From Elusimicrobiota bacterium (GTDB lineage: Bacteria; Elusimicrobiota; Elusimicrobia; Elusimicrobiales; UBA9959), in the NCBI GenBank assembly GCA_030651035.1, contig JAUSCK010000099.1, forward strand, positions 1 through 43,344: a DNA stretch of 43,344 bases. The letters are read 5' to 3'. Position 1 is the stretch's first letter; every line of letters begins with the position of its first letter. Positions 25,151 through 33,750 of this stretch are shown in pieces. The position numbers were made by a program, and so were the translations under genes. The notes under the pieces were generated by a model. It had not been told where the DNA came from and did no database searches. It saw only the letters and a list, made by a program, of their open reading frames with translations.

Positions 25151-25249
25151 TATAGGATACCCTTCCGGCGCCCTCGGCAGCTATGCGGAGTTATACGCGC
25201 GATTATAGGTAATATCCGCGAGCGTACCGGAAAGCCGGCCGATTACGGA
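25151..25249 (-). promoter_or_regulatory. Conserved ~99-bp intergenic element, copy 2
   Basis: This is the counterpart of 341-439, located 133 bases before the PorV-like start. On the leftward strand it contains 'tattacctataat', including a perfect -10-like 'tataat', although copy 1 has 'tatcaa' there; 'gtataact' and 'tatccta' are kept in both. With the hairpin at 25287-25351 it accounts for most of the gap between 25019 and 25366, in which I see no gene. Confidence 0.5.
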
Positions 25250-25286
25250 CAATTGAACGGAAGGAAGACTTTTCCGGGAAATTCAC

Positions 25287-25351
25287 ATGGATGAGCAGGA
25301 TAGACAGGATAACAACCGGGAAATAATATCCTGCATATCCTGTTCATCCAT
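25287..25351. repeat. Intergenic inverted repeat (hairpin), 'ggatgaacaggat' type
   Basis: Arms 25287-25311 and 25327-25351 are reverse complements at about 22 of 25 positions around a 15-base loop. The same motif forms a second hairpin at 26560-26625. It lies just after the stop of the receiver-kinase gene ending at 25367, so it may act as a transcription stop or mRNA stabiliser. No clear T-run follows. Confidence 0.7.
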
Positions 25352-25366
25352 GTTTAATGTATTGAG

Positions 25367-26518
25367 TCAGTTCTTCGCCGGGAGGAGCGGCCCGGGACCG
25401 TTCTTCGGCAGTTCGAACCAGAAGCAGCTTCCCTGTCCCTCTTCGCTGTCTACCCCGATGCTGCCGCCGTGCGCCTCCACAGCCAGCTTGCAGAAGGTGA
25501 GGCCGAGGCCCGTAGAATTTTTCTGGCGGCCGGCGGGAAGGTCCACCTGGGCGAACTTCTCAAATATCTTCTGCCTGAACTCAGGCGCAATGCCCGGCCC
25601 GTTGTCGCGCACGCTTACGTGCACCCCTCCGGCGGAGGGCGCGATGTCCAGCCGGATCATCCCGCCGTCCTGCGTGAATTTCAGCGCGTTAGCCAGCAGG
25701 TTCTGGATGATCCTGAGGACTATCTCCCTGTCCGCCAGGACTATCGCCGGTCTTCCAGGGCTTTTAAACCGGATCTCCCTGTTTTCGTAAAGCGACTTCA
25801 GCCCTGAGAGGCTCTCTTCCACCGCGCTGCCCAGGTCGCATTCCTCCAGCTTGAGCTTCATCTGTCCGCCTTCCATCTTGCTTGTGTCCAGGACATCGCT
25901 GACTATCCGGGCCATCTGCTTTGCCGACGCCATGGCCTCGCTGATGTAGCGGAGGAGGTCCGTCGAAAGGGTGTTCTTCGCGCTTTCTTTGATGAGTTCA
26001 AGAAAGCCGTAGATGCCCGCCAGCGGTGAGCGGAGGTCGTGTATGATCATGTGCACAAGAGAGTCGCGCAGGCTCTCAAGCTCGCGCAGCCTTGTATAGT
26101 TCTCCTGCAGCTGGCGTTTCTGCCGGCGCAGTTCCAGGTGGGTCTCTACGCGCGCCTCCACTTCCTCGAACTGGAACGGCTTGGTGATGAAATCCACTCC
26201 GCCGGCGCCGAAGGCTTTTACCTTATCCATCGTTTCGTTGAGGGCGCTCAGGAAAATAACCGGGACATCTTTCAATCTTTCGTCAGCTTTCAGCTGCCGG
26301 CACACCTCGTAGCCGTTCATTTCAGGCATGTTGATGTCCAGAAGGATAAGGTCGGGCGGATCGTTGCGGGCGGCCTGCAGCGCCATCTCGCCGCTGACGG
26401 CGGCGCGCACCTTATAGCCCCGCACTTTCAGCATCACGGAGAGCAGCTCCAGGTTCGCGGGTATATCGTCCACCATCAGGACGCTTGATGTTTTTTTTAA
26501 AAGAATTTGCTCGGTCAT
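25367..26518 (-). CDS. REC-HisKA-HATPase hybrid protein (receiver-histidine kinase)
   Basis: A 383-aa protein: receiver with Asp in 'LILLDINMPEMNGY' (residues ~52-65), H-box '[20 protein letters not shown]' (~150-169), N-box 'NLLANALKF', G-boxes 'DNGPGIAPEF' and '[18 protein letters not shown]'. It has no sensor or membrane part. The ATG at 26518 is preferred because 'gagg' precedes it by nine bases and paralog homology starts there; the open frame extends farther upstream only through the end of the neighbouring gene read in another frame. It is the last gene of the long signalling cluster. Intergenic hairpins lie on both sides. All catalytic residues I can check are present, including the F-box phenylalanine absent in the 12130 paralog. 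Confidence 0.92.
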   Translation of the reverse strand: MTEQILLKKTSSVLMVDDIPANLELLSVMLKVRGYKVRAAVSGEMALQAARNDPPDLILLDINMPEMNGYEVCRQLKADERLKDVPVIFLSALNETMDKVKAFGAGGVDFITKPFQFEEVEARVETHLELRRQKRQLQENYTRLRELESLRDSLVHMIIHDLRSPLAGIYGFLELIKESAKNTLSTDLLRYISEAMASAKQMARIVSDVLDTSKMEGGQMKLKLEECDLGSAVEESLSGLKSLYENREIRFKSPGRPAIVLADREIVLRIIQNLLANALKFTQDGGMIRLDIAPSAGGVHVSVRDNGPGIAPEFRQKIFEKFAQVDLPAGRQKNSTGLGLTFCKLAVEAHGGSIGVDSEEGQGSCFWFELPKNGPGPLLPAKN

Positions 26519-26559
26519 AACTGGATCCTCAGGAGTTTCCTTTTTTGGGGCAAGATTAA

Positions 26560-26625
26560 ACATGGATAGACAGGATATGCAGGATTTTATTGACTTCTTA
26601 TTCTGTCTATCCTGTTCATCCATGT
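26560..26625. repeat. Intergenic inverted repeat (hairpin), second copy
   Basis: Arms 26560-26585 and 26600-26625 match as reverse complements at about 21 of 26 positions, loop 14 bases. The motif is the same as in the 25287-25351 hairpin. It sits between two receiver-kinase genes that are otherwise in one direction, and may reduce read-through between them. Confidence 0.7.
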
Positions 26626-26666
26626 AAATACTCTGTAAAAAGTCCGCCCGGAGGGCGTTAATATAT

Positions 26667-27824
26667 TTACTTCGCGGGGGGGCGCGCGCGCGGCGCGGGG
26701 CCGTCCACAGGCAGTTCAAACCAAAAGCAGCTTCCCTTTCCCTCTTCGCTGTCGACCCCGATGCGGCCGCCGTGCGCCTCCACCGCCAGCTTGCAGAAGG
26801 TAAGGCCCAGGCCGGTGGAATATCTCTGATGAACGGCGCTGAGTTCCACCTGGGCGAATTTTTCAAATATCTTTTTCCTGTACTTAAGCGCGATCCCGGG
26901 CCCGCTGTCCTTAACGCTTACGCGTACCAGGTCGGCGGCGGCCTCAATGCCCAGCCGGATAATACCGCCGCCGTTGGGGGTAAACTTTATCGCGTTACCC
27001 AGCAGGTTCTGTATCACCCTGGAAACGATCTCACGGTCCGCCAGGACGGTCGCCGGGCTTTCAGGGGGGGTAAACTGTATCTCGCGGCCTTTAAAAAGAG
27101 ATTTCATCCCAGAGATATCCTCTTCCAAAATGCGGCTTAGATCGCATTCGGTCAGCTTGAGCTTCATCTGTCCTTCCTCCATTTTGCTCGTATCCAGGAC
27201 ATCGCTGACCATCTGAACCAGCTGCTTTGTCGCGTTCATAGCCTCGGCAACGTGGTTGATGGAATCCGCAGAAAGTTTGTTTTTTGCGTCTTCTATGATG
27301 AGCTGATGGTAACCTGCTATGACCGTCAGCGGTGAGCGGAGGTCGTGTATGATCATGTGCACAAGAGAGTCGCGTGTTTTTTCAAGTTCACGCAGTTTGT
27401 CATGGTTCTCCTGCAGCAGGCGTTTTTGCCGGCGCAGTTCCAGGTGGGTCTCAACGCGCGCCTCCACTTCCTCGAACTGGAACGGCTTGGTGATGTAGTC
27501 CACGCCGCCGGCGCCGAAGGCCTTTACCTTGTCCATCGTTTCCGTCAGGGCGCTCAGGAAAATAACGGGTATTTCTTTTAATTTCTCGTCGGCTTTAAGT
27601 TTAGCGCACACCTCGTAGCCGTTCATGTCAGGCATGGTTATATCCAGGAGAATAAGGTCGGGCGGATCGTTGCGGATGGCCCGCAGCGCCAGCTCCCCGC
27701 TGACGGCTGCGCGCACCTTATAGCCCCGCCCTTTCAGCATCCCGGAGAGCAACTCCAGGTTCGCGGGCGTATCGTCCACCATCAGCACGCTCGGAGTGGT
27801 CTTGGAATAAATTTGTTCATCCAT
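26667..27824 (-). CDS. REC-HisKA-HATPase hybrid protein (receiver-histidine kinase)
   Basis: A 385-aa paralog of the neighbouring genes. The receiver has Asp in '[14 protein letters not shown]'; the kinase has '[20 protein letters not shown]', N-box 'NLLGNAIKF', and G-boxes '[10 protein letters not shown]' and 'STGLGLTF'. 'aggagg' nine bases before the ATG (27824) fixes the start. The start lies eight bases inside the end of the preceding gene (27817), so translation is probably coupled. A Pro/Arg-rich tail ends the protein. As in its relatives, no input domain other than the receiver is present, implying it acts as a relay from another kinase, possibly the CheA or hybrid kinases encoded upstream. 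Confidence 0.92.
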   Translation of the reverse strand: MDEQIYSKTTPSVLMVDDTPANLELLSGMLKGRGYKVRAAVSGELALRAIRNDPPDLILLDITMPDMNGYEVCAKLKADEKLKEIPVIFLSALTETMDKVKAFGAGGVDYITKPFQFEEVEARVETHLELRRQKRLLQENHDKLRELEKTRDSLVHMIIHDLRSPLTVIAGYHQLIIEDAKNKLSADSINHVAEAMNATKQLVQMVSDVLDTSKMEEGQMKLKLTECDLSRILEEDISGMKSLFKGREIQFTPPESPATVLADREIVSRVIQNLLGNAIKFTPNGGGIIRLGIEAAADLVRVSVKDSGPGIALKYRKKIFEKFAQVELSAVHQRYSTGLGLTFCKLAVEAHGGRIGVDSEEGKGSCFWFELPVDGPAPRARPPAK

Positions 27825-29025
27825 GGCTGGTTTCCTCCTCTGGAATGACTGAGGTCCGCAACCTTCCCGCCGCCGGGGCGGTCACGGTCCGCGCGGGGCC
27901 GTTGACCGGCAGCTCAAACCAAAACGAGCTGCCCTTTCCCCCCTCACTGTCTACCCCGACGCGGCCGCCGTGCGCTTCCACCGCCAGTTTGCAGAAGGTA
28001 AGGCCCAGGCCTGTGGAATATCTCTGGTGACCGGCGCGGATCTCCACCTGCCCGAACTTTTCAAATATCTTTTCCCTGTACTCCGGGGCGATTCCCGGCC
28101 CGTTGTCCTTCATGCTCACGCGTATCCGGTCGCCGGCGGGCTCAATGCCAAGCAGGATAAGGCCGCCGTTCTCAGGAGTGAACTTTATCGCATTGGCCAG
28201 CAGGTTCTGGATGACCCTGTAGACTATCTCGCGGTCCGCCAGGACCGTTGCCGGGCGGCCTGGTGAAGCGCTCCGCCGTACCTCGCGGCCTTTTATCAGC
28301 GACATCAATCCTGAAACAACCTCTTCCAGCATGCGGCCTAGATCACAGTCTGTCAGCTTAAGCTTCATCTGCCCCTCTTCCAGCTTGCTCGTGTCCAGGA
28401 CATCGCTGACTATCCCGGTCATCCTGTCTGACGCTTTCAGCGCTTCCGCTATATCGTTTACCGAGTCCGGCGAAAGGATGTTGTTCTTGTCTTCTTTCAC
28501 GAATCCAAGATAGCTGCCTATGACCATCAGCGGGGAGCGCAGGTCGTGTATGATCATGTGCACAAGTGAGTCGCGCAGTTTTTCAAGCTCGCGCAGCTTG
28601 TCAAAGTTCTCCTGCAACTGGCGTTTCTTCCGGCATAATTCAAGGTGGGTTTTAACGCGCGCCTCCACTTCCTCGAACTGGTAAGGCTTGGTGATATAGT
28701 CCACGCCTCCGACGCCGAAGGCTCTTACTTTATCCATGGCTTCGCTGAGGGCGCTCAGGAAAATAACCGGGATGTCTTTCAATTTTTCATCGGCCTTGAG
28801 TTCCGCGCACACCTCGTAGCCGTCCATTTCCGGCATATTGATATCCAAAAGGATAATGTCGGGCGGGTTGTTGCGGGCGGACTGCAGCGCCAGTTTCCCG
28901 CTGATGGCGGCGCGCACCTTGTAGCCCAGCCCTTTCATCATCGTGGAGAGCAGTTCCAGGTTCGCGTGGGTATCGTCCACCATCAGCACGCTCGGAGCGG
29001 TCTTGGAATAACTTTGTTCATCCAT
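27817..29025 (-). CDS. REC-HisKA-HATPase hybrid protein (receiver-histidine kinase)
   Basis: A 402-aa paralog with the receiver Asp in 'IILLDINMPEMDGY', H-box '[20 protein letters not shown]', N-box 'NLLANAIKF' and G-boxes 'DNGPGIAPEY' and 'STGLGLTF'. 'aggagg' nine bases upstream supports the ATG at 29025; an in-frame ATG at 29046 lies within the Shine-Dalgarno region of the chosen start. It overlaps the end of the REC-cyclase gene (29018) by eight bases and the start of the next paralog by eight. Its receiver differs slightly from the others ('DDTHANLELLSTMMKGLGY'), and the protein has a longer, basic C-terminal tail of ~25 residues. Confidence 0.92.
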   Translation of the reverse strand: MDEQSYSKTAPSVLMVDDTHANLELLSTMMKGLGYKVRAAISGKLALQSARNNPPDIILLDINMPEMDGYEVCAELKADEKLKDIPVIFLSALSEAMDKVRAFGVGGVDYITKPYQFEEVEARVKTHLELCRKKRQLQENFDKLRELEKLRDSLVHMIIHDLRSPLMVIGSYLGFVKEDKNNILSPDSVNDIAEALKASDRMTGIVSDVLDTSKLEEGQMKLKLTDCDLGRMLEEVVSGLMSLIKGREVRRSASPGRPATVLADREIVYRVIQNLLANAIKFTPENGGLILLGIEPAGDRIRVSMKDNGPGIAPEYREKIFEKFGQVEIRAGHQRYSTGLGLTFCKLAVEAHGGRVGVDSEGGKGSSFWFELPVNGPARTVTAPAAGRLRTSVIPEEETSHG

Positions 29026-30133
29026 GGCTGGGTTCCTCCTGAACAATTGAGATCACTTCCACAGTCTCCTGTATATTTTTAAAATGCATCTTCCCTTTGG
29101 GAAAGAAAGAGAATGCACAGCGGCCGGCGCCTGAGGGTGTGTCGCACTGCGCCGCTTCCCGGGTAAGCGGGGTGGTAAGTATTTCCCCGGCCTCGGCGGC
29201 GCCGCACAGGCGGCTGGCCAGGTTTACCACATGGCCGAGGGCTGTATACTCCATGCGGCTGTGCGTTCCGTAGGCGCCTACCACCGTTTCGCCCGCGACC
29301 AGGCCTATGCCCAGCGGCCGGCAGGGAAGGCCCCCGGCCGAGCGTTTTTCCATCCACCCGCGGTGTGCCAGCTGAATGGAAATAGCCGCGTTAAGGGCGC
29401 GCCGGGCGTGGTCCTTCTGCCGGAACGGCGCTCCGAACAGGGCCATAAAACCGTCGCCAAGGAACTTATCCATCAGCCCGCCGCCTTGCTGCACGCAGGT
29501 CACCATAACTTCAAGGAAAGAGTTAAGGGTCTCCTGGACCTCTTCCGGAGTCAGTTCATTAGCCAGGGTGGTAAAGCCGCGCAGGTCAGCGAACAATACC
29601 GTCAGTTCGCACCTTTCCATTTTAAGCAATTCGCTTATTGGCTTTTGTTTCATGGTTTCCACGACTTCAGGCGAAACAAAACGGGAAAAAGTATACTCTA
29701 GGAACCTGTTTTTGTCTTTCAGGTACTCTTTTGCGGCCTTAAGCGTTAAATGTATTTCCACCCGGGCCTGCACTTCCTCAAGCTGGTAGGGTTTGGTTAT
29801 GTAATCCACGCCGCCTACAGCAAAGGCTTTGACTTTATCTTTCATCTCGTCGAGGGAGCTCAGGAAAATAACCGGTATCTCTTTCAGCTTCTCGTCGGCT
29901 TTCAAACGCCGGCACACCTCGTAGCCGTCCATCCCTGGCATGTTGATGTCTAAAAGGACAAGGTCGGGCGGGTCGCTGCGGGCGGCCTGCAGCGCCAGCT
30001 CGCCGCTGATGGCGGCCCTGATCTTGCAGTTGCGCTCTTTCAGCATTCCGGAAAGCAGCTCCAGGTTCGCGGGGGTGTCGTCCACGACCAGGATATTCGG
30101 GGCGTCCTGCTGACCAACCGTGCTAGCTGTCAC
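29018..30133 (-). CDS. Response regulator with class III adenylate cyclase output
   Basis: A 371-aa protein: receiver (~residues 12-125; phosphoacceptor in 'LVLLDINMPGMDGY'), helical linker (~130-165) and cyclase domain (~170-365). Metal Asp residues lie in 'LFADLRGFTTL' and 'DKFLGDGFMALFG'; Lys in 'MDKF' and Thr in 'EYTALG' fit adenine selection (class IIIb), and 'VNLASR' supplies Asn and Arg. The 'GDAVN' seen in many cyclases is 'GHVVN' here, a non-catalytic position as far as I know. The start is GTG at 30133 with 'ggagg' about nine bases upstream. It probably makes cAMP when phosphorylated, linking the signalling cluster to cAMP. It sits 19 bases after the HD-GYP gene. Confidence 0.9.
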   Translation of the reverse strand: MTASTVGQQDAPNILVVDDTPANLELLSGMLKERNCKIRAAISGELALQAARSDPPDLVLLDINMPGMDGYEVCRRLKADEKLKEIPVIFLSSLDEMKDKVKAFAVGGVDYITKPYQLEEVQARVEIHLTLKAAKEYLKDKNRFLEYTFSRFVSPEVVETMKQKPISELLKMERCELTVLFADLRGFTTLANELTPEEVQETLNSFLEVMVTCVQQGGGLMDKFLGDGFMALFGAPFRQKDHARRALNAAISIQLAHRGWMEKRSAGGLPCRPLGIGLVAGETVVGAYGTHSRMEYTALGHVVNLASRLCGAAEAGEILTTPLTREAAQCDTPSGAGRCAFSFFPKGKMHFKNIQETVEVISIVQEEPSHG

Positions 30134-30152
30134 GATGTTAACCCTCCTGCCT

Positions 30153-31262
30153 TCAGCCCGCGCCGCCGGTCATACGTTCAAGGATCCCGGCGAACGCGGA
30201 TTCGATGCCCCTGAAGGCGGCTATCACCGCGGGGTCAAAGTGGCTGCCGGAAGCTTCCAGGATGATCTCGCAGCTTTTTTCGTGTGAAAAGGCGGGCTTG
30301 TACGGGCGGCTCGCCCGCAGGGCGTCATAGACATCCGCAACAGCCATGATCCGGGCCGCGAGGGGAATAGCTTCGCCCGCCAGCCCGTCCGGGTAGCCGC
30401 TGCCGTCCCACTTCTCGTGGTGCGAGCGCGCGATGGCTATCCCCATGTTTAAAAATACGCTCTTCGGATATTTGCCCTGCGCGGTTTGCAGGGTGTCCGC
30501 CCCGATAACGGCGTGGGTCTTCATGATCTCGAACTCTTCGGGGGTGAGCCTGCCGGGCTTCAGGAGTATGCTGTCCAGGATGCCGACCTTGCCGATGTCG
30601 TGCAGCGGGGCGGTGTGGTAGATGCTGTCTAGAAAGCTTTCGTCTATGCTGCCCGCATGGCCAGGGTTGTCGCGCAGTTTTACGGCCAGGGCCCTGGCGA
30701 AGGTCCGCGTTCGTTCAATATGGTCGCCCGTGCCGGCATCGCGTGATTCCGCCAGCTTTGTCAGCGCGACGATGGCCGCCAGCTGGGACTCGGAGATCTC
30801 CGCGCCCTTTTCCCTGACCAGGTCTTCCAGATGCAGGTTGTGTCTTTCCAATTCAAGCTGCAGCCTTCGCAGGCGCAGGTGAGTTTCCACGCGCGCGTAA
30901 ATCTCCTCGAACTCGAACGGCTTGGTTACGTAGTCCACGCCGCCCACGCCGAAGGCTTTTACTTTATCCATCGGTTCGCTCAGGGCGCTCAGAAAAATAA
31001 CCGGGATATCTTTCAGTTTCCCGTCCTCCTTCAAACTCCGGCAAACCTCGTAGCCGTCCATCACGGGCATATTTATGTCCAGAAGGATAAGGTCGGGCGG
31101 GTCGTTCTGGGCGGCCTGCAGCGCAAGTTTTCCGCTGATAGCGGCGCGCACCTTATAGCCCCGCCCTTTCAGCATCCCGGAGAGCAGTTCCAGGTTCGCG
31201 GGCGTATCGTCGACAATAAGGATATTCGGGGCGTCTTGAAGACCGGGCTTGTCAGTTGTCAT
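30153..31262 (-). CDS. Response regulator with HD-GYP phosphodiesterase output
   Basis: A 369-aa protein joining a receiver (Asp in 'LILLDINMPVMDGY') to an HD-GYP domain. The HD pair is in 'HTAPLHDIGKVG', the later His residues in 'KTHAVIG' and 'RSHHEKWDGSGYPDGLAGE', which includes the GYP motif itself, and 'VADVYDALRASRPYK' follows. All residues I associate with the metal centre are present, so c-di-GMP hydrolysis is expected. The ATG at 31262 is chosen because homology starts at MTTDKPG and an 'aaaggg' sequence precedes it. It begins four bases after the hybrid kinase gene and leads into the REC-cyclase gene. Receivers of this protein, the cyclase and the receiver-kinases are close relatives. 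Confidence 0.92.
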   Translation of the reverse strand: MTTDKPGLQDAPNILIVDDTPANLELLSGMLKGRGYKVRAAISGKLALQAAQNDPPDLILLDINMPVMDGYEVCRSLKEDGKLKDIPVIFLSALSEPMDKVKAFGVGGVDYVTKPFEFEEIYARVETHLRLRRLQLELERHNLHLEDLVREKGAEISESQLAAIVALTKLAESRDAGTGDHIERTRTFARALAVKLRDNPGHAGSIDESFLDSIYHTAPLHDIGKVGILDSILLKPGRLTPEEFEIMKTHAVIGADTLQTAQGKYPKSVFLNMGIAIARSHHEKWDGSGYPDGLAGEAIPLAARIMAVADVYDALRASRPYKPAFSHEKSCEIILEASGSHFDPAVIAAFRGIESAFAGILERMTGGAG

Positions 31263-31266
31263 GTGA

Positions 31267-33750
31267 TCAACCCTTTCCCAGCAGGTTAAGTATGCGCTGC
31301 GTGTCAAACTTGCCGGCGAGCGCGCGCAGCGCCTTGGCAAGGCGCATGTCCCGGGCTTCGACGCGGCCGGTCAGTTCACGCAGGAGGTGAAAGTCCCCGT
31401 TGATGGCGGCTTCGCGAAGCTCGGAGAGCAGCTCCGGAGGCAGGCCGGCTAAGGCCCCGGGCTCCAGCTCTCCCATCTCCTCATTCTCCGCGCCGGCGGC
31501 TGCGGCCAAGGTTTCTCCCTCGTAAACATATTCCGCGCCAAGAAGGGTCCGCATCTTCTCGAACAGTTCCGCTTCCCTGAACGGCTTAAGGATAATAGCG
31601 TCGGCCCCAAGTGTTTCCTGGCTTATCTTTCCAAAGATGCTGGCGGTCACCGCGATGATCTTTACTTCCTTGCCGCCCGCGCCGGCCCGGATGCGGCGAA
31701 TGGCCTCATAGCCGTCCATCACCGGCATTTTATGGTCCATCAGTATGAGCTGCGGCCGCCACGCTTCGAACTCCTTAACCGCGTCCGCCCCGTTAGCCGC
31801 CTGGCGGAGATCAAAGCCCGCAGGGCCCAGCAGCTGGGACAGAACTTCACGGCTGTCCACTTTATCGTCGACGATCAGCACCCGGTACCGCGGCTGGCCG
31901 GGCATAAGCCCTATTACCTGGCGCAGCTTAGGCTTTTCGGCCGCTGACGACGCCTCCTTCAGGGCGAGGCTGAAGCTGAAAACGCTGCCCTGGCCGGGCC
32001 GGCTTCTGACGGTGATATCACCGCCCATCAGGCGCGCGTAGCCGCGGCTTATGGCCAGCCCCAGGCCGGTGCCGGCGCCGCCCGTCCTGCCCGCCTGCGC
32101 CTGCTCGAACGGATGGAACAGCCGGGCTAATTCCCCGGGCGCTATGCCCGGGCCCGTGTCTTCCACTTCGGCCGTTAAATTAAATTCCCGCTCCGCGCCG
32201 GGCCGGGCGTCCACGCGCAAAATAACCTCGCCCTTCTCTGTGAACTTTATGGCGTTGCTGAGCAGGTTAAGCAGGATCTGCCGGATCTTCCCCTCGTCAG
32301 CCTCTACAAAGTCCGGCAGTGTCTTGCTTTGTTCCACCTTCAGCCGCAGGTCTTTGGCCTCGGCGCGGGGCCGCAGCATCCTTTCAACATCGTCTATCAA
32401 AGCGTGAAGGTCGAAGGCCGACGGGTTAAGCATTGTGCGGCCGGCTTCCGCCTTTGCCATCTCCAGAATATCGTTTATAAGCGACAGCAGGTGCTCCCCG
32501 CTGCGGTTTATGGTTTCGATCTGCTGTCTCTGTTTGGGAGTGGCCTCCGGGTCGCGCCGCATTAACTGGGAAAAGCCCAGTATGGCGTTCATCGGTGTCC
32601 GTATCTCATGCGACATGTTCGCGAGAAAGGCGCTTTTGGCCCGGTTTGCCGCCTCGGCCGCGTCCTTGGCCTGGCGCAGCTCTGCCTCGAACTGCTTGCG
32701 CTCGGTGATGTCCTCTATGGCCAGGAGGATGATCCGCTCTTTTCCAAACACCCTTTTGATCTGCCGGGCGTTCAAAAGCATGATGCGGCGGCCTATGTCG
32801 GCAAAATCGTGTTCAACCTCGTAGTTCTCAAAGGTCGCTTTTTGAGGCAGGATGGTTTCCAGCAGCTCCCGGAGTTTGGGGATATCCCACTGTTTATTGC
32901 CCAGGTCGTAAATAAGCTGGCCCACGGTCTCTTTTGGGTTAACTTTAAAGACTTCATAGAAGGAGCGGCTGGCCGAGACCACCCGCAGGTCCTGGTCCAG
33001 GGAGATCAGGGGTTCGCGGACGGTGTTGATGATGCTGTCCGAGTATTCGCGCGCCGCGTCTTCGTATATTTTAGCCGCCGCCAGTTCTTTGCGGGTTATT
33101 TCCAGCCGCTTGCTTTCGGCGATCTCGGCTGTAAGAGCCGCCGTTCTTGCCTCCACCAGGTCCTCCAGCCGCTCGTTCAGGGAACTCAGCTTGTCCTGCG
33201 CCTCGATCAGTTCCGTGTTCCGGTGCATCGCCGCTTCGTAGGTAGAGACGAGCATGGTCAGCATCTGCTGCTGGTCGGTGGTTATGAGGCGCCGCTTGCC
33301 CGCCAATATTATTTCCGTTTCTACGCGGGCGCGTCCGCTCTTCCGCGGCAGCGCCCTGCCGGCCAGGATACGGGCGACGTGCGACAGGAGATAGTCTTCG
33401 CTGTAGGGCTTGGTGATGAAACTGTCCGCACCGCAGGCCAGGCCTTCAAGAACATCCTCGGCGGAGATCAGGGAAGTAAGCAGGATCACCGAAATATCCC
33501 GGGTTCTCTCATCGGCTTTGATTCGTTGACAGAGCGCATAGCCGTTCATCTCCGGCATGACGATGTCGCTTATGACCAGCGCGGGCTTCAACTGGTCCAG
33601 GAAAGCCAGGGCTTGCTGGCCGTTGTTGGCCGCCGTGACCCTGTAGCCATGCTTCTCCAGCAAGTGGCGCAGCCGCTCGGACTGCGTAGGGCTGTCCTCG
33701 ACGATGATGATCTCTGCCGCGTCCTTGGCGGGATTCGTCTCGGTACTCAT
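31267..33750 (-). CDS. Hybrid sensor kinase REC-PAS-HisKA-HATPase-REC
   Basis: An 827-aa cytoplasmic protein: N-terminal receiver ('LVISDIVMPEMNGY'), coiled coil (~190-240), PAS domain (~245-350, 'SFYEVFKVNPKETVGQLIYD'), HisKA ('MSHEIRTPMNAILGFSQL'), HATPase ('NLLSNAIKF', 'DTGPGIAPGE', 'GTGLGLAISRGYARLMGG'), a second receiver ('LILMDHKMPVMDGY') and a C-terminal helical region. 'gggagg' precedes the ATG, which overlaps the CheB stop (ATGA). It closely resembles the kinase at 41359-43344, so one arose from the other. Its position between CheB and the output regulators suggests it feeds phosphate to the same outputs; partners are inferred. Confidence 0.92.
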   Translation of the reverse strand: MSTETNPAKDAAEIIIVEDSPTQSERLRHLLEKHGYRVTAANNGQQALAFLDQLKPALVISDIVMPEMNGYALCQRIKADERTRDISVILLTSLISAEDVLEGLACGADSFITKPYSEDYLLSHVARILAGRALPRKSGRARVETEIILAGKRRLITTDQQQMLTMLVSTYEAAMHRNTELIEAQDKLSSLNERLEDLVEARTAALTAEIAESKRLEITRKELAAAKIYEDAAREYSDSIINTVREPLISLDQDLRVVSASRSFYEVFKVNPKETVGQLIYDLGNKQWDIPKLRELLETILPQKATFENYEVEHDFADIGRRIMLLNARQIKRVFGKERIILLAIEDITERKQFEAELRQAKDAAEAANRAKSAFLANMSHEIRTPMNAILGFSQLMRRDPEATPKQRQQIETINRSGEHLLSLINDILEMAKAEAGRTMLNPSAFDLHALIDDVERMLRPRAEAKDLRLKVEQSKTLPDFVEADEGKIRQILLNLLSNAIKFTEKGEVILRVDARPGAEREFNLTAEVEDTGPGIAPGELARLFHPFEQAQAGRTGGAGTGLGLAISRGYARLMGGDITVRSRPGQGSVFSFSLALKEASSAAEKPKLRQVIGLMPGQPRYRVLIVDDKVDSREVLSQLLGPAGFDLRQAANGADAVKEFEAWRPQLILMDHKMPVMDGYEAIRRIRAGAGGKEVKIIAVTASIFGKISQETLGADAIILKPFREAELFEKMRTLLGAEYVYEGETLAAAAGAENEEMGELEPGALAGLPPELLSELREAAINGDFHLLRELTGRVEARDMRLAKALRALAGKFDTQRILNLLGKG

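Noticed and set aside
25367-26866. Longer form of the receiver-kinase starting at 26866
   Set aside because: The extra N-terminal residues are the end of the neighbouring gene read out of frame plus the intergenic hairpin; the ribosome site and homology support 26518.
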